DNA of 64,000 bases, taken from Ornithodoros turicata. Lineage: Eukaryota > Arthropoda > Arachnida > Ixodida > Argasidae. Both the position numbers and the translations under genes were made by a program. Shown piece by piece: positions 52,935-64,000 of this stretch. Where the stretch lies: positions 24,619,146 through 24,683,145 of the forward strand of contig NC_088209.1 in NCBI RefSeq assembly GCF_037126465.1, read 5' to 3'. The notes below the pieces were generated by a model. It was not told the DNA's origin. It made no database searches and worked only from the letters and a program-made list of their open reading frames with translations. Numbering within the stretch: position 1 is the first letter of the stretch; each line of letters starts with the position of its first letter.

Positions 52935-53455
52935 GGCAAAGTACCTCATAATTGTACTTGAAGTATAGTACCAAGTACCTCTCGTCAGTTGTACTTTACG
53001 TACAGTACAAAATGCTAGGCAACGTATTTTAAAGTACTAATGAAGTACAATGGAAATTTAGTTAATGTCACCTAGCCTTTTGACCGGCTGGCAGATGCAA
53101 GAAAGCCAGAATCTTCGATATCCTTGCGCCAGAAAACTCCAAACTCCAAAGCCAGCATCTCTGAGGAGTGCTAGCTGCCTGCTCGTTAATATGAACTGAA
53201 CCATATGTCATATAATTTGCGTGCACACAGGTTGTCAGCTGTGCTGTGCTAGTGTAAAGTAGTATTATAACCAGACTGATACATCAGCCCAATGCGCAGT
53301 ATTCTGATGCTAATCTCTGGGCATAGTTTCAGGGGGGAAAAAACGCCCAAGCCATCAGAGAACAGTCCAAGTTGGGCACTTAAGGAGAAGGTACTCTGAA
53401 AGAGTACTTTAACTGCGACACAAAGTGCGCGGATTGAAATGTACTTAAAGTGGTA
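52935..53455. repeat. AAGTAC-rich element, probable hAT-type MITE
   Basis: Dense AAGTAC/GTACTT motifs in both orientations lie at 52935-53050 and again at 53385-53450 (AAAGAGTACTTTAACTG). Such subterminal repeats are typical of some hAT elements; exact ends are not defined. Confidence 0.45.
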
Positions 53456-55350
53456 GTTGGGGAATTCGTTACTTCAAACCCTCCCCATTATTGTCTCAGA
53501 GAGTCATTCTCTTAACGCACCTGTGACGCAGTACAGGGAACTTCATTCTCATGCACGCGCCACTGGCATGTACCGGAAAACGCTGCAACCCTTTTTGCTC
53601 CACGTAATACCCATCTTTCCAGGGTCTACGAACGGGGGCTCGTTGGAACGAATATAGCAGCCAAACAACACTCTGGGGAAGTGGCGTAATGCTCCAGGCA
53701 GCTCTCCCGTTTAGCTGTGGAGATGAAGTGTTGTAACCGTTATCCTCCGCCACCAGATGGGGCCGCAGGCTCGCCTTGGCCCTCTCGGGGGTTGTAGGGT
53801 GTAATCAGCGGTATTGTTGCGTGGTCCCCGCTCGACGATTAGTCCCGAGTTCTTTAACGATACTGTAATCCAGCGAAAGGGGGCTATGTGTACATACCGT
53901 CGAGTGCGTGTTGACATATTGGCGTTAGGTCTGGCTTGCGGTTGTTAGCTTATTGCGGGAAGTTTGTCTTGCCGATGGATGTGGTTGAAGAGTGGTGTTT
54001 GTGTAGAGAGGCGGCGTGGGTTTGCTATATGTTAGAACGTAGACGTGCACTTTTTTTCTTTTTTTTAGGAAGATGTACGCATCGGAAAGCGTTTGCTTTC
54101 TGAATATTATAATTCAGATTTTTAAGTCGTGAAATAATTATAGTGTAGAACTGAAGCGTAGCCGTCGTCGAAATAGCCAGATAGGGGCGCGGATCGACGT
54201 TAACGTGCGTCGGTTACCGTGCGTTAACCAAATACCAAATAGTTAGCATTTGCGTTAACTAAATAGCTGGCATCTGCCCTCCGACCACTCACCAAGGGGC
54301 CGCATTCGACTAAAGGAACACACACCACATTCTGTCCTACATTTCTTCTCATGCCCCCCCCCCCCCACACACACGCAAGTACGAGGCAGCGGCATCTAGT
54401 GAACAGGAGTGAACACGATATTTCCATTGTTCATGTTGTTGGGCACCTGAGGCTTGTGTTGCGTTCGTCTCAGAACAGTTACTTTCCGTCGTGCAAACAA
54501 CTATATTTTTAAAAAATATATTTAAACAATTAATTTTGTATTTCATATTATGAATCAACTTTACACAATGACTCAGAACTCAAAATGTGAATGCCGTCAG
54601 TAAACTTCCACGAATTTTTCGAAAGAAGCCGTCAAACTCCATAGTTTCGGTCTCTCCAAGAATAGATGACGTCATTGAGAGTTGGCGTCTCTCTCTCCTA
54701 GCAACGGCGCGAGCGTCTTTCGCTGTTCATTCAACGTTGGATGTTTGTCAGCATCTGTGGTGAGGAAATGGAAATCGACCGTCGGGGAGCAATGTTGTTA
54801 GACGCAGTGCAGGTGGCGTCCGTGACGTCGCTCACCCTATGACGTCATAAAACTTCTCGAAACTATAAATTATTTTTATGGTACTTCCGCATCATATATG
54901 ATTGTAAAGACACGGGATTTCTGTCCGTACTAGCACCTTAAGCAACTAATACTACGTCACAGAGTTGCTGACATCGTAAGACGTCTCTATCTCGCATCCT
55001 TGGGATCTTATTACGGATACGTTACCACAACGATGCACCCGCTGCCGGTGCTTTATAAAAGCGACCCAAAGAAATAGTGAGCATAGAGAACGTTTGAGAC
55101 AAAATTGAGTAAATCGTTTCTAGAAGAGAGGTTACTTTCACTTCAAGCTACGTTAAAATCGCAAATTACTTAACGTTCGACACTTAACGATCGACTTAAC
55201 GTTCAAATTGAACCCGTTTCATGTGAAATTTGATCAGATTACGTGATGTGATATATGGTTAAAGTTCCCTGAGTCAATTTGACCCGGTGATTTGATGTTA
55301 AATACAATTCGTTTAGAGTATGTTTTGACACATACGTTTGCACCATACCT
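53456..55350. other. No gene recognised
   Basis: No domain-bearing open frame or exon chain is seen here. A C/CA run lies near 54354-54372. Confidence 0.45.
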
Positions 55351-55357
55351 TATAATC

Positions 55358-55470
55358 CAGTGGCAGATCCAGGGGAATGGTTGCCCCCACCCCCCTTTCA
55401 TGTGATTAAACATTGGGTTCTGTCCCAACCCCCTTACCCGCTTTGGCAAAGAAAACGCTCCCCCCCCTCT
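55358..55470. mobile_element. hAT-like MITE, family B, right end lost
   Basis: Left end CAGTGGCAGATCCAGGGGAA matches the copies at 7501 and 18578; the expected CTGGATCCGCC end is replaced by a CT-rich run. Confidence 0.6.
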
Positions 55471-55871
55471 CTCTCTCTCTTCTCTAATAGCCAATGGTGT
55501 AGCTCCCGTGACATAATCTGAACCAGTTCCAGATCTTCATTCTCCTAAGCACTCGAGATATGACCTAGAGATGAACATTGCTGCGGACTTCAAAGTCCTG
55601 TATTCCTCTACCGGTCATCTGTGCTGCCAAGCTAAGGTACGACGTTATTTAGGCGACGAAACTGAATGCACTCCCTGTGCTCTATTTCAAATGAAATTTA
55701 ACGTGCGACATTTCGACGCGACCTAACAGGCGAACCAGTCCAACCAGTCAAAATTAAATCGCCCCCTTTCTCTCTGTTATCCTTATCGGCTACCAAATCA
55801 ACTCTCCTCACTCCGCGGGAGCTTGCTTGTAATACACTTCCTCTAAAACGACTTTCCCTTCCCTCCTCTTC

Positions 55872-56229
55872 CAGGGTGTCTACCAACCTGGAAAACAGGG
55901 AATTGTCAGGGAATTTGGCCAAAAAGCAGCTGAAGTCAGGGAAAATCGCAGACAACTGCCGTGATGATGCATGGCGAATCGCGAGCGCCGACCGGTGGCT
56001 TAGCGGCGATGCCGCAGCAACGTTATACCGCGAGTATAGCAGTTCACCAGTATGACAAGCTCTGAGGCAGAAAAGTAGGATGGCCTCACTAATACTTAAT
56101 AAATGGTCTGTTTTATGAGAGATCTGTATCAAAACGTATCCCGAGGCACCAAGTTCCCTTTCGTTTTTGTCAGGGAATTCGCTCGAAATAATCAGGGAAT
56201 TTGAAGGCTATAGTTTGGTAGACACCCTG
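55872..56229. mobile_element. TIR element (hAT-like), CAGGGTGTCTACCAA ends
   Basis: CAGGGTGTCTACCAA and TTGGTAGACACCCTG are perfectly inverted, with subterminal TCAGGGAATT motifs on both sides. 358 bp. The flanking 8-mers agree at only 5 of 8 positions, so the duplication is weak. Confidence 0.74.
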
Positions 56230-56960
56230 TCTTCGTACTTCTCTCACTCTCTATTATTTTCCATCATTCACGTGAAAATAACTCCCGATATACGAGTACG
56301 TAGTCGATATACGTCCATCACTCCTGGCCTTTTTTTTTTCTTTATCATGTACGTATATCGTGACATGCCTTACACTGTGTAACATACAATCTGTATACAA
56401 GCCTGTCATTCATTTGTGCGACAGTCGCTCGACCGCTGTCGCGCGCTTGCCGACGTCATGCGATCAAAGCCGTGCCGCCGAAACAACGATAGGCTGTGAG
56501 AAGGCCTCGAAGAATGAGACACACAACCGGGTGGCCGCTTTTCTAAGCCACAAAAAAGAATGGTCCAGGGGAATGCGGCGAACGTTTTGAAAGACACCGA
56601 AAATACGCAGATACGGACCGGAACCACGCCACCGTGGACACGCGAGTCTTCATTCTGTTCGACCAGGTACTGCGCTCGCCGTCGCGCCGTTTCTTGTCTT
56701 GTTCTTTCCTCGTTGTTCTAAACGAGCTATTTTTCATCTCGAGCGCGAGACGTCTTTTTTTGGGGGGGACTCTCATCGCCTTGGGTCTTTCCAAAGCAGC
56801 GAGAAAGTGCTTAAGATTGTGTAAAGAGTTCACCCTTAGGTCAGATGCCTTGTTGGTCGGTCGATGGCCAGCCAGCACTGAATTTGTTGTGGCGATGGAC
56901 TAGCGTGACCCGATCGGGAACTGCGACTCGTGAGCAATCATTGAGAGATTCACTGGGAAC
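56230..56960. other. No gene recognised
   Basis: Overlapping open frames on both strands near 56543-56903 lack recognisable domains. Confidence 0.4.
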
Positions 56961-56976
56961 TTGCAATCAAGATGGA

Positions 56977-57110
56977 GAAGTCGGCCCAGGACGCATACTA
57001 ACCCCCCTGTCCCCCACTCCTTCCTGCTGTCCTCTCTCCATCTGTCCTCATCTGTACGCCGCTCATAACCACAGTTGCTTCGCGGCACTAACACGAAAGT
57101 AAAAAAAAAA
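56977..57110 (+). mobile_element. 5'-truncated SINE (Ruka-like) with poly-A and duplication
   Basis: Starts in the body at GGCCCAGGACGCATACTAAC and ends with an A-run. A 12-bp duplication AATCAAGATGGA flanks it (56965-56976 and 57111-57122), as expected for LINE-driven retrotransposition with 5' truncation. Confidence 0.85.
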
Positions 57111-57122
57111 AATCAAGATGGA

Positions 57123-58387
57123 ACCGGCCATAGCGATGATGTAGACTTAATTATAACCAGGATGTTAGTTAACAGTCTGGCGCCCTTTGTCCGGTCAACG
57201 GTGGGGTCCAGTCCGTTCAACAGTCTGGAGGGGTCTGAAATAGAAGGAAGTGATAGCGGCAGTCAAAAGTCTGGAGGCAGTAAAGGCTAGAGAAAGTGGC
57301 CTCGTTACCGATGCGGTGCCAGTCCAGCGGCTAGAAGAGGTCTCGACAATGTTCTCGGCATTTCGGCGCTGGTCTCCTAGATGATGGCTGCAGCACGCCC
57401 TCACAGACGCCTTCGTTCACGGGGTTGTGGGTGCATATTCCCTTGTCCTCGATGCACGCAAGTTGCACGAACGAAGAGGTATAAAGATGCAGGGATTGCG
57501 ATCTATAAGGAGGTACAACCCGTTCTCTGATACGACCCGTTCCTGCTTGTACTAGTGATTGAACAGCACACCTTTGTATAGAAGCAAAATAAGGGGTTCG
57601 TTCCTTGAAATACCAAAAGCGGGAAGATGCACGGAGGAAGCGTGTAGGCATCTCCGACATACTAGAAGCAAAATCCACGTGCAAAGAAAGAAACAGCACT
57701 ATAAGCCTAGCATAATGTACAACCAATGTAGTCATTTTCTTTTTCTTCTTTCTTTTCCCCTGCGTTTCCTTCTAGGGCTGCTTGTACCTTCCGAGAAGAC
57801 GAAATGCATTAGGCGTAGGTGACTTATAGAAGACGCTCTCGGATCCACGCATGGGTCTCGCTTCGAGTCATTAGGCACAGACGAGAGGTATCGGACCCAC
57901 CTGACGCTCGGAGATTCCTTTCGCATTCAAATCATCCCGTGGTCGTACATCAAGGCACAAAAGGCAAAGAAGGAATTGATAGGACACCAGCAAAAAGAAA
58001 AGCTCATCGGGAGTAAAATGCACGCGTCAGAGACATGGAGACAGCAACCCTCCGTACTTCAAGAAGGGTAGCAGGATTTCTGTACATAAGGAGGACATTT
58101 CAGCAGGAAGTCCGTCTCGTGTAATGTCTATGATCGCGTTTATTGACGAGACGTCGGATCCATGCACGTCCGTGGCGACAACGCCACCTATATGCAGAAG
58201 GCCTGGTCATTAAGAGTGCGCCAATCACGGCCGCGCGTTCGGCTATCGTTGCTATGGGGACGAGCCGCTTGAATAGCCACTGATAGCCGCAGAAAGCCTG
58301 TGGTTGAAATCGTCCGCGGCGATTAACCGAAGCAGACGACATCTCGACTGTACGTGTCCACGAAGCGAAGGAGGAAGAAGAAGCATT
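57123..58387. other. No gene recognised
   Basis: Short open frames only; no domain, splice chain or repeat family that I can name. Confidence 0.4.
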
Positions 58388-58716
58388 CTGTGCATTCACA
58401 CGAGCGATATCGTCACGGAGAAGATTCTAGTGGACGAAAAAGCGAAAACTATGCTCACGGAGCCGAAGTTCCGTCCCTTGTTATGTTGAACGTGCACATG
58501 GTGCAGGAATATCGGAAGTGGCGTAGGGCGCACTTAGCAGATGACACCGTCAGCGTCTTTTCCTGTCGTCTGCTACGGAATATCTTGTGGCTGTGTCGCG
58601 CAGGATATTCCCCACGGTTAGCAGCAGCTCCCGCTCACGTGACAACAGAAAGTTATGACGTTTTTCGCATCTTCCGCTTGAGTGTTCTGAGGAATGTCGC
58701 TCGTGTGAGTACACGG
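58388..58716. mobile_element. TIR element, family T
   Basis: Ends GCATTCACACGAGCGATA and TGTCGCTCGTGTGAGTACA are inverted; the interior shares CCTGTCGTCTGCTACGGAAT and CGGAGCCGAAGTTCCGTCCC with the copies at 1754 and 59492. Confidence 0.78.
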
Positions 58717-59491
58717 ATTATACACGGACTTTATCCGGCTGCATCGATAAGGAGAAGTGGATAAAGGACAAAACTATTGCGGAGGTATAGCTCCCATGAA
58801 GACCCTCGCTTCTTTTTCTCCTTGATTGTCATGTCGTAAAACTGGTGATCGTCAAATCGTAAAGGCTGAAGCGCGGTTTATGCGGACCCTGGGTGACTGT
58901 CGCACACGACCTATGAGGGCGAAGAAGATAATAGAAGTTTGATTTCGCAGAACTTTGATTTCGCGTCAGCAGTGAAGTATCCGCCGAAACGACGGTTGCA
59001 GAATGCATTAGAGTCCTGATATGGTCGTCACAGGGTCGGCTCGTTTTCTATTTAGGATTATATTGTTATTATCATCACCCGATGACATTATCCAATTAAT
59101 CTTAGTCAAGTCGATTCCGAAACTACAGTGTCCTTTTATTCGTCCCGAACCACGGTATCGAAGATCCCTACGCGAAATAGTGGTGTGGTTTGACTGTTGT
59201 TCGATGGAATACATGGCAATAACAGATACCGGATGTTGAGACTGTTCCGGAATTCCCTCTCTGGAAAAATGAGAAAACGTCACTCCCTAAGAACCAATGG
59301 GGGTACGAATTCTCCGCTTAAGGAGGGACGTCACGCCGCTGGAGCTCCTGCGGCCGCGTAAGCAGCGCTGATCTTTAAAGTTCGTTTATTTAATATCTAA
59401 GCACTTTTCGTACGCAAAATTAGCCGGGTATATTGGCGGCCATAGTGGTATCGGTTTCTTGAATGGGTTTCCGTACGCGACATTCCCTTTA
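58717..59491. other. No gene recognised
   Basis: No recognisable coding region or repeat was seen. Confidence 0.4.
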
Positions 59492-59815
59492 CTGTGTATT
59501 CACACGAGCGACATCCTCACGGATGATTCTCGTGGAAGAAAAAGCAAAACTACTGCTCACAGAGAGGAAGTTCCGTCCAGTGTTATGTGAGCATTCGCAC
59601 GGCGCGGAATATCGGGAGTGGCGTACTGCTTAGCAGATGACACCGTCAGCGTCTCTCCTGTCGTCTGCTACGGAATATCTTGTGACTGTGTTGCAGGAAT
59701 TCCCCACGGTTAGCAGTGTACGTGAACACTGGACGTTGAACGCTCGCGCTCAGAAAGCTACGACGTATTTCCGTATTCCGCGTCTGCGGGGAATGTCGCT
59801 CGTGTGAATACACGG
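59492..59815. mobile_element. TIR element, family T, best-defined copy
   Basis: CTGTGTATTCACACGAGCGA at the left and CGCTCGTGTGAATACACGG at the right bound 324 bp. Left flank TTTA and right flank TTAA may reflect a short T/A target duplication. No transposase frame. Confidence 0.8.
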
Positions 59816-60139
59816 TTAATGCGCCAATCCGATCTCAAACCAAAGAAAAAGAAACGCTGTCACTTGCTTATTTGTGATGCTCGGTGTCATCTTGCAAAAC
59901 ATTTCGATGGAATTACCATCCAATTATTTAGAATTGAATCTTATAGCCGGCGCGTTTTAGCCGCCGTGACGTCACCGTTAGGGACTTCTTGCCTGCCGGT
60001 GCTTGGCGGCTAGGGACTTGCTTGCCGGTGAAATTTTGCCTGCGGTATCTACGTCCAACTTAGAATGTTGGTACTATGGTTGGTTTTCGAAACTAACCGG
60101 GAATGCACCGATAACCGTACGTAGGTATTTTTTTACACA

Positions 60140-60335
60140 GTCAGTGAAGATAATTATGCGCCGATAATCACTGGAAGTTATTCAAGAAAGCACTTCATGT
60201 TATCTGTGGTATCGAAGTGTCAGTTGACAAAGATAGCCTTGCTTACGCTATCCATATCAAGCGCTATGAAGAGCTGGCATTTTACGAACCTAACATCGTC
60301 GCAACGAAAGGCGATACATGAGGCTTACGTCAAGG
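60140..60335 (+). other. Exon-like open segment, unassigned
   Basis: A strong-looking acceptor (TATTTTTTTACACAG) precedes an open segment ending AAG^GTCAGG. Two frames are open over much of it; one reads KALHVICGIEVSVDKDSLAY then IHIKRYEELAFYEPN before a TGA. No family is recognised. Confidence 0.2.
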
Positions 60336-60619
60336 TCAGGTTTTCAGTTGGTATTTTAACGAAAATAACGCAAATCAAATGTTCCGTTCACTGTATGCAT
60401 GCCTGTTTCTTTTCTCGACGATGTTCTCCGGGTGTCCTCACGTTTAAAATATTACCACCGAAAACTGCCGACTCGTGGTGATCGAAGTTGAGCCGCAAAT
60501 TTTTCACGCCGAATTTCTGAAAAATTAAACACCGTAAACGCCGCTTACGACCGAATCCAACTTCAGCATCAAAATGAGTCAACAGCTCCAGAGTGCTGTA
60601 TTAGCGGCGGGCTGCAATT

Positions 60620-60905
60620 ACGTGTGAGGCGTCCCGCTCGTTGATGGTAGCCAAGGTTGTGCTGAAGACTGGGAGGTGGTGGGTTCGTATCCTACCTCCG
60701 GCTGTGCTGTCTGAGGTTTTCCCTGCGTTTTCCGAAGACTTTCCAGACGAATGTCAGCACAGTTCCCCCTGAACTCGGCCCAGGACGCATACTAAACTCC
60801 CTGTCCCACCACCTCTTCCTGCTGTCCTCTCTCTATCTGTCCACATCTGTACGCCGCTCATAGCTACAGTTGCTTCGCGGCGCTAACACTGAATTAAAAA
60901 AAAAA
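60620..60905 (+). mobile_element. SINE (Ruka-like), near full length
   Basis: Head with B-box-like GGTTCGTATCCTACC, body with CAGCACAGTTCCCCCTGAAC and CGGCCCAGGACGCATACTAA, tail GCTTCGCGGCGCTAACACTG followed by an A-run. Confidence 0.8.
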
Positions 60906-63900
60906 CTATTACATGTAGGCACTGAACTGGTTTGTTCTCGTGATACGTGTAGTCCGCTATATCGAATCTCGTGCCGCATTTCTAGTTGGACGTACGTATA
61001 TGCGGGCATCGATCAGGTGCGCGTGGGGTGGGCGGCCATAACAGATGTGGCGTTGCAGGCGCCTTGACAGTGCTCGCCTAAGGCATAGCAAATGAACGGG
61101 TCTCCTCTCCTTCGCGAGACTGTGGCTCTTTGTTCTCAGGTTAGAGGGTATATGCACGCTGCGTATACCTGTGTGCGTTACTCGCGTGCACCCGAGATAA
61201 CTCGGTGGATACCAAGTACGCGTGTGGAGATTTGTCAAACACACGAATAGTGCGCTCTGTTGATTATTCGCGATCCGTCCTATTGGTTGATAGACATAAT
61301 TGTCTGTAGAAAAAAGCTCGCGTAGGAATTACTGTGTGTTTGGACATTGCAGCGACACGTGCATTCCTGTGCTGAAGGACGCTGTCCTGTCCGTGGCTGT
61401 TTTTCACGTGTGCGCGGTCGCCAGAGCGCTCTTATAGGCAGACGCTACTGTTCAACGTTCACTTAAACTTGTGGTTTTATGTGTGTGGTATAATTACATA
61501 CCTCTGTACGAAAAACGGCTGTTGACGAATGGGTCAACGAGTGCCGGAGGCTGGATTCTTAGTCACCGCAGGATTTGCGGTTCATCATACTATTAGAAAC
61601 CTGAGATTGTGATGTCACTGTACAACCCAGGAACGGCGACCTGAAAAGCCTGTGGACGCCCCATGTAGCTGCAATGAGAGTTTATTCGGGATCTATCGGA
61701 GTACGTCACGCATCTCTGATCGATGTTTCCACGATGTATTTACTCTATAACAACAGGGTTGACACTTCGATTACTCTCGCTCGTTAGACTGGTCTCCAAC
61801 GAGTTCCATTCCATTTCATGTGATTCGTAGACGGTTCTCGAAATGGCATCGCCTTCAGCGTGGAGTCATGGCGCCGTGTGCCAGTGACGCGTGAGATATA
61901 TATGCAGTGAACATCTCCGTTATCTTACCTAGTGACGCAGTTATCTTCAGTTAGCGTGATTGATGACGCTAGCCTCACCGTATGAAATCTCAAACCACCC
62001 TTGTATAGGGAGGGCGTCTCTCTGTAACCAACCAGCCAGAATTGAAAGTAGTGCCAATCAATCCGTTCTGCTGCTTCTCTTCTACGTGTTTGGGTCTGGC
62101 GAAATGCAAATCCTGAACCGGGATCCCCCAGTCCGGTCCCGAGGGAAGAGACGGGAGAGTTTCCCAATTTTGTAACCGTGGGAGTCTTCGTTTCTAAACG
62201 TCGGTGCAATCACCTCCCTCCTGCTTGTTGTGGAATTCCCTTGATGTCGCGGGATGTGATGCTGCGTTGATCGCGATTTGTCGTGCGCGTTCTGGTGCGC
62301 CGAACCGTTAATCCCGTCTGTCGAGCTGCGTAATCACGTGACGCGGCGTCTACGGGGGCGGAGTAGCAAGCAGACGCTGCAAAATACCTGACACTCTTGG
62401 AATTATGCTTTACTTTTAAGTATATCTGCCTTGAGGGCTGCGGATACAAAGCATGTGGTAATTTTGTGTGGTTGGCGTTGAAAATATGACCCGTAACCTT
62501 CAAAGACGATAAATAGCTAGCTTTCAACACAAATACGCTTCCCCGGGAATATTTGGTGCAGACCCGAGCGAACCTTACGGCCAGCTTCTCCGCGATTCGG
62601 GGATTTCCAAGCAGCGGCTGGGATTTAACACTATGTCGATTCTCGGCATCATGCAGCTATACGGTGTCTACCCTTCCTCGTGTGATGTCCAGACATCTTT
62701 ACGCAAATGTTCATTTTGTTACGAGGTCACTGAAGAACGAGACCGTCCCTCGCTCTCTGTGTGGTGAAAGGCGACTGCTCGTCTTGACCACGACCTTTAA
62801 ACAGATTAGAAGTAGTTTACTTGACTCTTTACTTCAGTTTTCTCATACGTCCTCGGTTACACCTCGTCTTTTTAGTGACACGAATGACCCCTTCTCACTG
62901 AGATAGCAGTAGGTTGGGTAAAAGACGGAAACTCAATCAAGGAACATTTGGCTCCCGGCAGATTGTCGTCTCTCTCTTGCGTACCTTCTTTAATCTGGCG
63001 CCACCACACTCGCATGTATAGCGTTCATCTGTTCGTGCTTTCCCTATTAGACTTAGGGGTGGAATCATTCGCGAATTGAATGTCGTTCGCGAACATCCAG
63101 CATCGCCGAAACATTCCAATACCTGAGTTCCAGTGAGGTGAAGTTACTCTTGGAATCGTTCCGATTTTAGTTGGTCCGCGTCTGATTCTTCTCGCCAGTC
63201 TGAGATATAAAAAAGAAAGAGGAACGCATACTACTCTTGCATTCTAGAACCAGATGTGGTCGGCTTAGAAATTCCGACTGATGTATTGTACAAACCCTAA
63301 TGGCAGATACCTCGAGCATCCTGAGGCAGAACTCCGTAACGGTGGCTGAGCAGATAACTTCCCCGTGCAGGTGCTGCCTTCTCCATCTGAAGTCGGCGTT
63401 CCTTTTTGGAGAAGGGAAGAAATGCTTATTTCGGAAAAGCGCGGCTTTATCTGTCCGATTCTTCGCGGCTTTGTTTAGCGGTATCCGTATTTCGAGGCCC
63501 GCTAATTCGGTTACGTTTTCTTCACGTGCGCGCTGGCATAAGGATTGGATTATGTTGCGCGTAGCGCGCTCCAGATTTCCCTCGTATATTGAATGTTCTG
63601 CGATGCAATTTACATGTTACGTTCTTTGACGGCCTCTTTCTTATATTTTGTCCCAACGGTAACCGTGGGTGAAGACGGATAATTTGGTCCCGGAGCTTGG
63701 AGTGGGTGTGAATTCGCTTTTAAAATAATTGAGCCAGGCCAATATGTTGTAAAGATTATTCGGCTAACTTTCCTGTAATGTTCTGAACCGTATCGCGTTC
63801 AGTCCAGGACGTCTGGGATATTGCCACTTCTATCAAATTTTTACGATTGATGTTTCGTATAGGTTTTCTTAGGTGTGATCGTCTATCCGTTACCAAGTAC

Positions 63901-64000
63901 ACCAACTGCCCTGGTGGGCTCACCAAGTACGTGTCACTGTGGTGGCATGAAACGACTGGAGCACAATCTATCTCGCTGTCCTCACTACCAAACCTTCACA
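60906..64000. other. No supported gene to the end of the window
   Basis: Open frames of 106-117 codons (62210-62530 minus, 62553-62906 plus, 63300-63629 plus) have no domain I recognise and no exon partners. If MELK continues, its last exon could lie here or beyond the window. Confidence 0.4.

Noticed and set aside
63300..63629. 109-codon plus-strand frame starting MADTSSILRQ
   Set aside because: Plausible start but no recognisable family, promoter or splice evidence; left unannotated.

Overview
The window is animal nuclear DNA from an arthropod, most likely a tick or another chelicerate. The evidence is split genes with GT/AG introns, a clear MELK orthologue, a CR1/jockey-type LINE relic, a mariner relic, many short inverted-repeat transposons, and a tRNA-derived SINE that resembles the Ruka type I remember from ticks. 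The species is an inference. I see no bacterial genes, no CRISPR array and no gene cluster.

Two genes are well supported and stand head to head. On the minus strand, seven phase-consistent exons between 13333 and 6034 encode a 477-residue protein with C2H2-type zinc fingers, an acidic linker, a coiled coil and a Gln/Thr/Ser-rich C-terminus. I do not recognise its family; a DNA-binding regulator is likely. On the plus strand, MELK (maternal embryonic leucine zipper kinase, AMPK-related) starts at 14976. Exons 1-11 (14976-22461) give the complete kinase domain, the UBA-like segment and the start of the TP-rich linker. Two later exons (39138-39354 and 44910-45016) give the linker end and the first part of the KA1 domain. 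A reading-phase gap shows that at least one exon between 22461 and 39138 is still missing, and the end of KA1 is not identified.

Layout: 1-1030 nothing recognised; 1030-3025 a minus-strand LINE relic broken by a SINE and by a terminal-inverted-repeat (TIR) element; 3025-6033 AT-rich, probably in part the 3' UTR of the zinc-finger gene; 6034-13333 zinc-finger gene with hAT-like MITEs in its introns; 13334-14971 shared upstream region; 14972-22461 kinase-coding part of MELK with a MITE or SINE in several introns; 22462-39137 a very large MELK intron or introns with a mariner relic, a 17-unit minisatellite (104/108 bp) and a foldback; 39138-45016 C-terminal MELK exons with a long hairpin between them; 45017-64000 mostly repeats (31-bp tandem repeat, MITEs, SINEs) with a few exon-like open segments I cannot assign.

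The two genes share no visible pathway. The divergent arrangement only suggests that 13.3-15.0 kb could hold control sites for both. Most structure in the window is transposable-element archaeology: nested insertions with readable target-site duplications, several foldbacks, and a minisatellite that looks like a 662-residue gene but is open in all three forward frames.
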